Shown here: one piece after another, positions 44,860 to 53,247 of the stretch
Position numbering within the stretch: position 1 is the stretch's first letter
Layout of the letters: each line of letters opens with the position of its first letter
NCBI GenBank assembly: GCA_035252015.1
Contig: DATFDP010000120.1
Coordinates: 9,424 to 73,423, forward strand
DNA from: JAICWP01 sp035252015
GTDB lineage: Bacteria; Acidobacteriota; Terriglobia; Terriglobales; Acidobacteriaceae
Reading direction: 5' to 3'
DNA: 64,000 nt
The notes under the pieces: model-generated
Database searches by the model: none
What the model was told of the DNA's origin: nothing
Seen by the model: the letters and a program-made list of their open reading frames with translations, nothing else
Position numbers and translations under genes: made by a program

Positions 44860-47322
44860 TCACTCGTAACGCAGCGCTGCCATAGGATCCACCCTGCTGG
44901 CACGCCGCGCCGGCACATAGCTGGCCAGCACGGCAACGGCAGAGATCATCAGGCCCACGGCAGAAAAGGTGATTGGATCATCCGCCGTAACGCCGAACAG
45001 CAGCGTGGACATGAGACGTGCGAGAATCAGCGCCCCCGCCAGTCCCAGGCCAAGCCCGGCGGCAGCTGCCAGCACGCCTTCCCGCAGAACCATCCTGAGA
45101 ACGTTGGCTGCTTGCGCGCCCAGTGCCATGCGCACTCCAATCTCCTGCGTGCGCCGGCTCACCATGTACGCCAGCACGCCGTAAAGGCCGATGGCGGAGA
45201 GCGCCAGGGCCAGCCCGGCAAACGCGATCAGCAAGTACATGGTGAAGCGCTGCTGCGAAACACTGTCGCGCAGCACCTCGCTCAAGGGCCGCACTTCATA
45301 AAGCGGTAAGTTTTTGTCTAGCCTTAGCACCGCCTGCGTGATAGCCGGAGGCAGGGCCATAGGATTGCCATTGCCGTGCACTACCAGACTCATGTCGCCG
45401 TAGGCACGCTTGGGCAGATACATCTCAGGACGCTCAGGCGAATCGAGCGACAGCTGGTGCGTATTGGGCACTTCACCGATCACCTGCTCGCGCGTGGATC
45501 CGCCATTCTGATCCAGGTAGAGCACCTTGCCAACCGGATCCTGGTTCGGCCACAACTGCTGCGCCAGAGCTTGGTTCACAACCGCCACATTCGCGGCTTG
45601 CTCCGCTTCCTGACGGGTGAAGCCTCTTCCGCGCAGAACAGGCGAGCCCATGGCCTGAAAATAATCCTCTGAAACGTACTGATAGTCCGAGGTGCGGTTG
45701 GAAGTCTTCGAGCTTTCCCCTTCCAGGTGAATTCCGCTTAGGCTGATATTCTGCATGGGCAAGCCGCTGGACAGACTGGCAGCGCGCACCCCTGGAATCG
45801 CCTGCAGCGACTGCAGTAGCTGCGCACTGAAGGCTCGCTGCTGCTCAGGACTGGAATAGTGGAGCGAGGGCAACGAGAGCTGTGCCGTGAGCACGTGCTG
45901 AGGACTGAAACCAGGATCCTGCGCCAGCAAGGCGCGCAACGTGCGCACCATCAGGCCAGCCCCGGCCAGCGGAATCACCGCCAGCGAGATCTCCGCCACC
46001 ACCAGCAGTGTGCGCAGCCGGCGCGAAATCCCGGCGTTCCCCGCGCGAGCACCCTTGCTCACGCTGTGCTGAATATCCTGGCGCGCCACGTGCAACGAAG
46101 GCGCGAGCCCAAATAGGAGCCCAGCCGCCAGCATCACGCCGAAGGTAAATGCCAAAACGCCGGGGTCAACGCTGAGCTGCTGCAGGCCAAGAATATCGGC
46201 CGGGGCCAGCGCCCGCACGCCACGAATTCCCCACCAGGCCAGCAACAGCCCTGCGCCTCCACCCAGAAGGCTGACTAACAGGCTCTCGCTCATGGTCTGG
46301 CCAATCAGGCGCCGGCGATTGGCCCCCAGCGCCACCCGGATGGCAATTTCCTTCTCCCGGCCTGCGGCCCGCGTCAGCAGCAGGTTGGCAACGTTCATGC
46401 ACGCGATGAGTAGCACGAACCCGACCACAAATTGCAGAGTCAACAGGCTGCGCCGCAACGTACCGGCCACATTTTCTGTGTACACGGTGAACACGTTGGT
46501 CCCGTAATCCCGATACTCGTCAGGCTTCTCCTGTCGCAGGCGAGCCTCGATCACCTGCAGTTCGCTGCGCGCCTGCGCCAGCGAAACTCCCGGTTTGAGT
46601 CGACCCAGCACAACGTTCTGGCTGTTTTGCAGAACGTCCTTGGCCTGGCTGGAGCTGGTATTCATCGGAATCCACACATCCGGCTTGTCCTGCGAAAGGC
46701 CTTCCCACATGGCGGGTAGATGGAAGCTGCGAGGCAACACGCCGATAATGCGGTAATTGACTTCGTTCAGGGTGAGGTCGCGGCCCAGCACCTGCGCGCC
46801 TTCCCCGAACATCTTCTGGTAAAGCGCGTGGCTGATAATGACCACGCGTTCCTGCCCGGGCTGGCCTTCCTGCGGCGCGAAAGTGCGGCCCAGTTCAGCA
46901 CTCACTCCCAGCATGCAGAAAAAGTTACCGGAGGCGGAGGCCGATTCCACGCGTTCCGGTTTCGCAATCCCGGTAAGATTGACCGCCGAGCGTCCAGAGG
47001 AGCCCTCGCTTATGCCGGTGTGGTAAACCGCGATATCTTGAAAGGAATGTGCGTCCTGTTTCCAGCGCAGGTAGCTCTCCAACCGCGCCGGCAGGCGTTG
47101 ACCGATAAATCCTTGCACCTGCGGGTTGGTCTCCCAGAGCACCACCACCTGACTGGGATTGCGAAACGGCAGCGAACGCAGCAGCACAGCGTTCACGGCG
47201 CTGAACATCGCCGTGTTGGCGCCGATGCCCAGGGCCAGCGTGATGATGGCCACAGCGGTGAAACCGGGGCTTCTGCGCAGCAGACGCAGCCCGTATCGCA
47301 GATCGTGCAGCAGAGTTTCCAT
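44860..47322 (-). CDS. ADOP-family MacB-like permease 5
   Basis: About 820 aa. ADOPs are two MacB_PCD-FtsX halves in one chain. The first half starts METLLHDLRYGLRLLRRSPG with a membrane helix (VAIITLALGIGANTAMFSAV), a large periplasmic domain (about 50-280), and three helices. The second half repeats this (LLVVAEISLAVIPLAGAGLM at about 430; last helices about 700-815), ending PARRASRVDPMAALRYE. About eight membrane helices in all. The ATG at 47322 has GAGG upstream; a GTG at 47328 adds two residues. It lacks an ATPase domain and must use ATPase A or B. Substrate unknown. Confidence 0.92.
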   Translation of the reverse strand: METLLHDLRYGLRLLRRSPGFTAVAIITLALGIGANTAMFSAVNAVLLRSLPFRNPSQVVVLWETNPQVQGFIGQRLPARLESYLRWKQDAHSFQDIAVYHTGISEGSSGRSAVNLTGIAKPERVESASASGNFFCMLGVSAELGRTFAPQEGQPGQERVVIISHALYQKMFGEGAQVLGRDLTLNEVNYRIIGVLPRSFHLPAMWEGLSQDKPDVWIPMNTSSSQAKDVLQNSQNVVLGRLKPGVSLAQARSELQVIEARLRQEKPDEYRDYGTNVFTVYTENVAGTLRRSLLTLQFVVGFVLLIACMNVANLLLTRAAGREKEIAIRVALGANRRRLIGQTMSESLLVSLLGGGAGLLLAWWGIRGVRALAPADILGLQQLSVDPGVLAFTFGVMLAAGLLFGLAPSLHVARQDIQHSVSKGARAGNAGISRRLRTLLVVAEISLAVIPLAGAGLMVRTLRALLAQDPGFSPQHVLTAQLSLPSLHYSSPEQQRAFSAQLLQSLQAIPGVRAASLSSGLPMQNISLSGIHLEGESSKTSNRTSDYQYVSEDYFQAMGSPVLRGRGFTRQEAEQAANVAVVNQALAQQLWPNQDPVGKVLYLDQNGGSTREQVIGEVPNTHQLSLDSPERPEMYLPKRAYGDMSLVVHGNGNPMALPPAITQAVLRLDKNLPLYEVRPLSEVLRDSVSQQRFTMYLLIAFAGLALALSAIGLYGVLAYMVSRRTQEIGVRMALGAQAANVLRMVLREGVLAAAAGLGLGLAGALILARLMSTLLFGVTADDPITFSAVGLMISAVAVLASYVPARRASRVDPMAALRYE

Positions 47323-47339
47323 CTTCACCTCAAATCACC

Positions 47340-47363
47340 CACCTTTGTAAAAGCGCAAAGGTG
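47340..47363. repeat. Family B hairpin upstream of ADOP5
   Basis: CACCTTTG, 8-base loop, CAAAGGTG. It sits between the ADOP4 stop and the ADOP5 ribosome site. Confidence 0.75.
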
Positions 47364-47388
47364 AGGCACCCGCCGCCGACCGGCAGCT

Positions 47389-49821
47389 CTACTCGTAGCG
47401 CAGCGCCACGATCGGATCCACGCGCGTCGCCCGCCGCGCCGGCACATAGCTGGCGGCCACCGCCACCAGCACCAGCAGCAGCGCCAACCCCAGCAGGACC
47501 GCGGCCTGCAGCGTGACCACGCCAAAGAGAAAAGTAGCCATCAACCGGCTCAGCACCACGGCCACGGGAATCGCCACAGCCAACCCCAGCCCGGAGAGCG
47601 TCAGCGCCTGTCCCAGCACCAGGCGGAGCAGTTGCCGCGGGCGGGCGCCCAGCGCCGCGCGCACGCCGAATTCATGCATACGCTCCTCCACCGCATGCGC
47701 CAGCACTCCATAGACGCCCACCGCGGAGAGCGCCAGCGCCACCCCGCCGAACACCATCATCAGAATCCCCATCAGCCGCACCGGCGAGATGGAATCGGAA
47801 ATGACTCCCTGCATATCCTGCACTTCGCTGATCGCGACCTGCGGGTCCAGACGCTGCACCAGGGTGCGAACTCCCGGCACTACTCCCGCCGCGTCGTAGG
47901 AAGTGCGCACCAGCACATTCACGACGCTGCGCGGCGACTGCTGGTAGGGGAGATAAATGGTGGGCGTAGCCTTGGGATCGAACCAGTTCTGCTTCACGTC
48001 GCCCACTACACCGGCCACGGTGATCCAGGGAGCGTCGGATGATGTTGTGCCTAATTTGAAACGGCGGTCAATGGGATCGGTGCGCGGCCAGAAGCGCGCT
48101 GCCATGCTCTGGCTGATGAGCGCCACCGGCGGGGCGCCGCTGTTGTCGTGGTCGTTGAAGTTGCGTCCCTTGAGCAGCGGGATGTGCAGCGCCGTGAAGA
48201 AGCCCGGGCTGGCCGTCTGCCGTCGGGCGCTCAGAAGGTCGCTCTCCCGGAAGGCGGGCCTGCCCTCTACCGAAAATGCGACCTGGCGGTTATCCACATT
48301 GCTGGCGGGAATGTTGCTGGCGAGGCCCGCGCTCTGCACGCCGGGCAGGCCGGAAATTCCGTCCAGCATGCGCCGCTCGAATGCGTTGATGCTTGCCTCC
48401 TCGGTGTAGCTGCGGTCAGGCAGCGCCACCTGCATCGTAATCACATTCGCCGTCTGCAGTCCGCTGTAAATGTCCACCAGGTGCAAGAAGCCTTTGATCA
48501 TCAGCCCGGCGCCTACCAGCAGCACCATGGCCGCCGCCACCTGGCTTACAATTAGCGCGCTGCGCAGCCGGTTGCGCCCGCTGGCCGTACGCTCTCCGCC
48601 TTCCTTCAAGGCGCGTCCGGGATCGAGCCGGCCCGTACGGAAGCTCGCTCCTACCGCGAGCAGCGCCCCTACCGCTATCGCCAGCGCCACCGTGAAGCCG
48701 AGAACCGCTGGATTGAGCCGGATGTTCTCCCAGCCAGCTACCCACTTGGTGATGCCCGGAGGAATGCTTTGGCGAATCAGATTGCTGCCGGCGAGCGCCA
48801 CCGCTGTGGCCACTGCTCCCGCCGCCAACGCCAGCAGCATGGTCTCCGTCAGCACCACCCGGAGCACGCGGCTGCTGGTGGCCCCCAGAGCGACTCGCAC
48901 GGCCAGTTCCTTCTGGCGCGAAATCAACCGGGCCAGCAGCAAATTTCCGAGGTTGGCACAGGCCAGCAGCAGCACAAAGATCGCTGCCGCCTGCAGCATC
49001 AGGAAAATGGGCGCGGTGTATTCGTATTCTTCCTGGCGCATGGGCAGCGACAAAATGGTGCGCCCGGAGTTCGTCTTGGGAAACTGCTTCTGCAGGCGTG
49101 CCGCGAAGGTTTCCAGTTCCGCCTCGGCTTGCTTGACTGCAATTCCCGGCCGCAAGCGGGCTATAAGGGAGAGCGCCGGTTGCACGCGGTCGGCCTTCTG
49201 CTCGGGGCTGAGCGCCAGCGGCACCCATGCCTCGGTCCCGACCGGGTATGCATATCCCGCGGGCATGATGCCCACCACCGTGGCCGACCGCCCGTTCACC
49301 TGCACGATACGCCCGAGCACGCTGGGATCGCCGCCAAAGCGCCGCTGCCAGTAACCGTAGCCGAGAAGCAGCGAGCGGTCGTGGCCGGGCTGCTCTTCAT
49401 CGACGGTAAAGCCGCGGCCCAGAGCCGGTTGAACCCCTAGAACGGCGAAGAAATTTGCCGAGAGTGCCGCTCCCTCCACTCCCTCAACCTGGCCCCTGTC
49501 GCCGATGTTGAGATTGGCAAATGAGGACGCGGCCAAGACCTGAAAAGATCGCACGTCTCGCGTCAGATCGTAGAAATCGGCGGCAGAGAAGGTGTCGGTG
49601 TCGAAATCGGCATTCTGGTTGGGGCTGCCCTCGCGCACAAGCATCAAGTGTTCCAGATGCGGGAATGAAAAAGGGTGGAACAGGAGCGCATTAACTACGC
49701 TAAAGACGGCCGCATTGGCGCCGATGCCCAGCGCCAGGGTGAGCACAGCTACAGCCGTGAAACCCGGGCTCTTGCGCAGCATGCGCAGGCTGTAGCGAAG
49801 ATCGTGCAGCAAGGTTTCCAT
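47389..49821 (-). CDS. ADOP-family MacB-like permease 4
   Basis: 810 aa with the same two-half layout as its neighbours: METLLHDLRYSLRMLRKSPG, VAVLTLALGIGANAAVFSVV, inner helices around 280-400 (FLMLQAAAIFVLLLACANLG), and a second unit from ALIVSQVAAAMVLLVGAGLM. It ends PARRATRVDPIVALRYE. The periplasmic domains differ clearly from ADOP5 (for example FDTDTFSAADFYDLTRDVRS). The ribosome site TTGAGGTGA is shared with ADOP5, suggesting duplication including the leader. MacB-type permeases use a mechanotransmission cycle to push periplasmic substrates through TolC. Confidence 0.92.
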   Translation of the reverse strand: METLLHDLRYSLRMLRKSPGFTAVAVLTLALGIGANAAVFSVVNALLFHPFSFPHLEHLMLVREGSPNQNADFDTDTFSAADFYDLTRDVRSFQVLAASSFANLNIGDRGQVEGVEGAALSANFFAVLGVQPALGRGFTVDEEQPGHDRSLLLGYGYWQRRFGGDPSVLGRIVQVNGRSATVVGIMPAGYAYPVGTEAWVPLALSPEQKADRVQPALSLIARLRPGIAVKQAEAELETFAARLQKQFPKTNSGRTILSLPMRQEEYEYTAPIFLMLQAAAIFVLLLACANLGNLLLARLISRQKELAVRVALGATSSRVLRVVLTETMLLALAAGAVATAVALAGSNLIRQSIPPGITKWVAGWENIRLNPAVLGFTVALAIAVGALLAVGASFRTGRLDPGRALKEGGERTASGRNRLRSALIVSQVAAAMVLLVGAGLMIKGFLHLVDIYSGLQTANVITMQVALPDRSYTEEASINAFERRMLDGISGLPGVQSAGLASNIPASNVDNRQVAFSVEGRPAFRESDLLSARRQTASPGFFTALHIPLLKGRNFNDHDNSGAPPVALISQSMAARFWPRTDPIDRRFKLGTTSSDAPWITVAGVVGDVKQNWFDPKATPTIYLPYQQSPRSVVNVLVRTSYDAAGVVPGVRTLVQRLDPQVAISEVQDMQGVISDSISPVRLMGILMMVFGGVALALSAVGVYGVLAHAVEERMHEFGVRAALGARPRQLLRLVLGQALTLSGLGLAVAIPVAVVLSRLMATFLFGVVTLQAAVLLGLALLLVLVAVAASYVPARRATRVDPIVALRYE

Positions 49822-49838
49822 GCTTCACCTCAAATCAC

Positions 49839-49873
49839 CACCCTAGGCAAAGACCGGCGAGGGTGCGGCACCC
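49839..49873. repeat. Degenerate family B palindromes
   Basis: CACCCT and AGGGTG face each other at 49839-49865, and GGGTG-CGG-CACCC forms a small hairpin at 49861-49873, just after the ADOP3 stop. Confidence 0.6.
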
Positions 49874-49880
49874 GCAACCG

Positions 49881-52316
49881 CTACTCGTATCTCAGCGCCA
49901 CCATCGGGTCCACTCGGGTCGCCCGCCGTGCTGGAACAAAACTGGCCAGGAGCGCGGCCGCAACCAGCACGACTGCCATGGTGGCGAACGTGAACGGATC
50001 GAGCGGGCTCACTTCAAAGAGCATTCCCGCCAGCAGGCGCGTGGCAGCAAAGCTGGCCAGCAGCCCGGCGACTATCCCTGTCAGAACCACGCGAATTCCC
50101 TGCCCCACCACCAGGCGCATCAGGTCGCGCGCGTTTGCCCCCAGCGCCATGCGCAGTCCCATCTCGTGCATGCGCTGGCTCACCGAGTACGAGAGCACGC
50201 CGTAGAGACCGATTGCGGCCATCAACAGCGCCAGCACGGCAAATCCGCTCAACAGGCTCATGCTGAAGCGGCGCTGCGCGACCGATGCCGCCAGCACGTC
50301 ATTCATGGTGCTCACGCCGAACACGGGCAGGTCTTTGTCCACTGACCAGATTGTCGTGCTCGCCGCTCTCGCCAGGCTGGAAGGATCGCCGGCGGTTCGC
50401 ACCACGAATACGGCGTGGCGGCTGACGCCGCTCGCCACCTGGAAATTCGACATGTAGATCATGGGAGCGACGTCGGCATCAAGCGCGGAGAACTTCACGT
50501 CGCCGACCACGCCCACAATAGTGAATGGCGCACGGTCACCCCAGAGGAGCCGTTTACCAATAGGATCCGTTCCGGAAAAGTAGGTACGCGCCAAAGTCTG
50601 GTTAATCACCGCTACCAGCGGAGTGGAAACCGTATCCTGCTCGCGCAAACCGCGCCCGCGTACTAACGGAATGCCTATCGCCTGGAAGTAGTCTTCGCTG
50701 ACCAGGGCATTGTTCGCATTATGAAACTCATTCGGCGGTCCGCCCTCAATGCGAAACCCAATCTCCCTCGGGTCGGCTAGAGGAAGATTGGTGACGAAAC
50801 CAACCGAATGCACACCTGGCAGCCGGCGCAGGCGGGCGATAATTTCCTTTTCCGCAACCCCGCAAAACTCCGCTTTGGGGTACCGGGTCTCGTCGAATTG
50901 GGTGCGCGCAATCAGAACGCCGCTGGGATTGAAACCCGGCGGCACGCGTAGCACGCGAATAAAGCTGTTGAGCAGCAAACCCGCCGCTACCAGCAGCAGC
51001 AGCGAACACGCCGTCTCCAGCACCACCAGCCCATTGCGCAGCCGCAGTCTTTCCCTGCTCGCGCCCGCGCGCGCGCTGGCTTCTTTTAGAGCGGATTGCA
51101 GTTCGCTTCGCGAAGCACGCCAGGCGGGAGCTATCCCGAACAGAATTCCGGTGATTACCGAAATTGCCACAGCGAATGTCAGAACCGCGGGATCAATCCT
51201 CACGTCGTGCAGGCGCGGAACCTGCTCCGGGCCAAATGCCACCAGGAGACGAACCAGCCAGAAAGCCGCAAGCAGGCCCAGCGCGCCTCCAGTGGCGGCC
51301 AGCAGCACACTCTCGGTCAAAAACTGCCGCAGCAACCGGCCCTGTGACGCCCCCAGAGCCGCGCGCACGGCCATTTCACGCATGCGCGCCGTGGAGCGCG
51401 CCAGCAGCAGGTTGGCCAGATTGGCGCAGGCAATCAGCAGCACAAATCCCACCGCTCCCAGCAGCACCAGCAACATGGGCCGGACCTTGCCCACAATATC
51501 GGCGGCCAGGGGGCTGGCCGTCGGCTTCACGTAAATGTTGCCGTCATAGATTTGCGGGTACTGCTTTTGAAATTCTGCCGCGACACGCGTCACATCCTCC
51601 TGCGCCTGCTGCAGGGAAACTCCTGGCTTCAGGCGGCCCACGGTGAAGGTGCCGAACTCCCGTACCCGGTCGGCAATTTCCTCCCGCGTAAATGCCACTG
51701 GCACCCACAGCTCCGCTTGCTCCGAATAGGGCAGCGTGGAAAACGGGAACTGGAAAGAAGCTGGCATGACCCCGATCACCGTGTAGGGCTGGCCGTCGAG
51801 GTCAACCGCGTGGCCCAGAATGTTGCGATCGGCGCCATAGCGGCGTTTCCATAACCCATAGCTGAGGACCGCAACCTTCCCCGCGCCGGGTCGGTCTTCC
51901 TCCGCCGTGTAGGTGCGGCCTATGATGGGTTGCACTCCCAATACAGAGAACAGGTTGGCCGTCGCTTCCGTGATGTGAATGCGCTCCGGTCGGCCGGAAC
52001 CGGTCAGGTTCGCAGTGTCATTCTTGTAACCGGCAATGCCGCTAAACACCCGGTTGCGGTCGCGGTAGTCGAGGTACTCGCCGCTCGCAGTACCCACCTG
52101 GCCGTAACCGATGCCCGGTAAACTCTCCCATAGCATCACCAGGCGGCCGGGATCGCGATACGGCAGCGGGCGCAGCAGCACTGTGTTTACCACGCTGAAG
52201 ATGGCCACGTTCGCGCCAATGCCGATGGTCAGCACCACGAGTGCCACAGCAGTGAAACCCGGGCTCTTGCGCAGCATGCGCAATCCGTAGCGAACGTCCT
52301 GCAGCAAAGTCTCCAT
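49881..52316 (-). CDS. ADOP-family MacB-like permease 3
   Basis: 811 aa. It starts METLLQDVRYGLRMLRKSPG with VALVVLTIGIGANVAIFSVV; the first periplasmic domain contains WESLPGIGYGQVGTASGEYL. Mid-protein helices are MLLVLLGAVGFVLLIACANL and the second unit starts LVVLETACSLLLLVAAGLLL. It ends PARRATRVDPMVALRYE. GAGG lies ten bases before the ATG. First permease after ATPase B in the operon. Confidence 0.92.
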   Translation of the reverse strand: METLLQDVRYGLRMLRKSPGFTAVALVVLTIGIGANVAIFSVVNTVLLRPLPYRDPGRLVMLWESLPGIGYGQVGTASGEYLDYRDRNRVFSGIAGYKNDTANLTGSGRPERIHITEATANLFSVLGVQPIIGRTYTAEEDRPGAGKVAVLSYGLWKRRYGADRNILGHAVDLDGQPYTVIGVMPASFQFPFSTLPYSEQAELWVPVAFTREEIADRVREFGTFTVGRLKPGVSLQQAQEDVTRVAAEFQKQYPQIYDGNIYVKPTASPLAADIVGKVRPMLLVLLGAVGFVLLIACANLANLLLARSTARMREMAVRAALGASQGRLLRQFLTESVLLAATGGALGLLAAFWLVRLLVAFGPEQVPRLHDVRIDPAVLTFAVAISVITGILFGIAPAWRASRSELQSALKEASARAGASRERLRLRNGLVVLETACSLLLLVAAGLLLNSFIRVLRVPPGFNPSGVLIARTQFDETRYPKAEFCGVAEKEIIARLRRLPGVHSVGFVTNLPLADPREIGFRIEGGPPNEFHNANNALVSEDYFQAIGIPLVRGRGLREQDTVSTPLVAVINQTLARTYFSGTDPIGKRLLWGDRAPFTIVGVVGDVKFSALDADVAPMIYMSNFQVASGVSRHAVFVVRTAGDPSSLARAASTTIWSVDKDLPVFGVSTMNDVLAASVAQRRFSMSLLSGFAVLALLMAAIGLYGVLSYSVSQRMHEMGLRMALGANARDLMRLVVGQGIRVVLTGIVAGLLASFAATRLLAGMLFEVSPLDPFTFATMAVVLVAAALLASFVPARRATRVDPMVALRYE

Positions 52317-52346
52317 TTTCTGCCTCGATCAACGGGGCGGGCGGCT

Positions 52347-52371
52347 CACCTTTGCGTTTTATGCAAAGGTG
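52347..52371. repeat. Family B hairpin, perfect 9-bp stem
   Basis: CACCTTTGC, loop GTTTTAT, GCAAAGGTG, between ATPase B and ADOP3. Confidence 0.8.
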
Positions 52372-52377
52372 GGAGAG

Positions 52378-53100
52378 TTACCTTCCTCCTCCCGAAGCCG
52401 CTGGCGCGGTCTGTCCCTCGCCCTTTGGCGCCTTGGGATCGTTCACCACCCAGCCGTCGAACAACTGAATCGTGCGATGTCCGTAGGAAGCATTCACCTC
52501 GGAATGCGTCACCTGGACGATGGTGGTTCCCTGGTCGTTTAGTTTCTTGAACAGCTCCATGATCTCCTTTGCCTGGCTGGAGTGCAGGTTGCCAGTGGGC
52601 TCGTCGGCCAGGATCAGCTTGGGATTCCCCACCACCGCCCGCGCTACGCCCACCAACTGCTGCTGCCCGCCGGAGAGCTGGCTGGGATAGAGGTCCTTCT
52701 TGCCCACAATCTGAAAGCGGTCCAGAGCTTCCGCCACCATGGAGGCGCGCTGATGCCGCGAGATGTTGCGATAGGAGAGCGGCACGTCCAGGTTTTCGTA
52801 GACCGTCAGGTTGTCGAGCAGGTGATAGCTCTGGAAGACAAACCCGATGTACTGCCGGTTTAGCTCCGCCCGTTTTTTGCGGTCGAGCTTGTGCACGGCA
52901 TGATCGAGGAAGTAGAACTCGCCCGCCCAGGAGTCGTCCAGCATTCCCAGAATGCTGAGCAGCGTGGTCTTCCCTGCCCCCGAAGGCCCCATGATGGTGA
53001 CAAACTCGCCCGGCTGGATGTCAACGTTGATGCGGCGGAGCACATAAGTGACCCCCGGTCCGGTTTTGTAAGTGCGTTCCACATTTCGCAACTGAATCAT
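52378..53100 (-). CDS. MacB/LolD-like ABC ATPase B with unusual signature and D-loop
   Basis: 240 aa. Walker A GPSGAGKTTLL, Q-loop FVFQSYHLLDNLTVYEN, signature QLSGGQQQLVGVARA, Walker B LILADEPTGN, and H-loop THSE. Two departures from the family rule are seen in the DNA: Leu replaces the Arg of LSGGQQQR, and the D-loop reads NLHS instead of NLDS. Catalytic Glu and switch His are intact, so it probably still hydrolyses ATP. It may pair with ATPase A or serve ADOP3-5, which follow it. A Gly/Pro-rich tail ends the protein. Confidence 0.93.
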   Translation of the reverse strand: MIQLRNVERTYKTGPGVTYVLRRINVDIQPGEFVTIMGPSGAGKTTLLSILGMLDDSWAGEFYFLDHAVHKLDRKKRAELNRQYIGFVFQSYHLLDNLTVYENLDVPLSYRNISRHQRASMVAEALDRFQIVGKKDLYPSQLSGGQQQLVGVARAVVGNPKLILADEPTGNLHSSQAKEIMELFKKLNDQGTTIVQVTHSEVNASYGHRTIQLFDGWVVNDPKAPKGEGQTAPAASGGGR

Positions 53101-53133
53101 TGATCAGCTCCTGAAAAAGACAACTGGCGTCAT

Positions 53134-53180
53134 CCCGAAGGACTTCAGTCCCGAGGGATCTTGCGTGCATCCTTCATACG
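53134..53180. repeat. Dispersed inverted repeat (GAAGGA..TCCTTC)
   Basis: GAAGGACTTCAGTCCCGAGG followed by GATCTTGCGTGCATCCTTC, with matching 6-bp ends. It resembles the 'reflects CGAGGGATCTTGC' element frequent in acidobacterial spacers. Confidence 0.45.
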
Positions 53181-53181
53181 T

Positions 53182-53226
53182 TCACTCGTACTGCAGCGCC
53201 ACCATGGGCTCTACCCTGCTCGCCCG
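53182..53226 (-). pseudogene. Remnant of an ADOP C-terminus (14 codons plus stop)
   Basis: Read on the minus strand this encodes RASRVEPMVALQYE and a stop codon. The intact ADOPs end R(A)(S/T)(R/K)VDP(M/I)(V/A)ALRYE, so 12 of 14 residues fit the family. No upstream part remains: family A repeat DNA follows directly, then the end of ADOP2. It is best explained as the leftover of a deleted sixth permease or of a recombination between permease 3' ends. Confidence 0.8.
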
Positions 53227-53247
53227 CCCACAGGGGCGAGACGGCGG

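Noticed and set aside
44736..44936. N-terminal extension of the TolC-like gene
   Set aside because: It reads through two palindromic repeats; the later ATG gives a proper signal peptide.
44820..52371. Family B hairpins as terminators
   Set aside because: No T-run follows on either strand and genes continue in the same direction.
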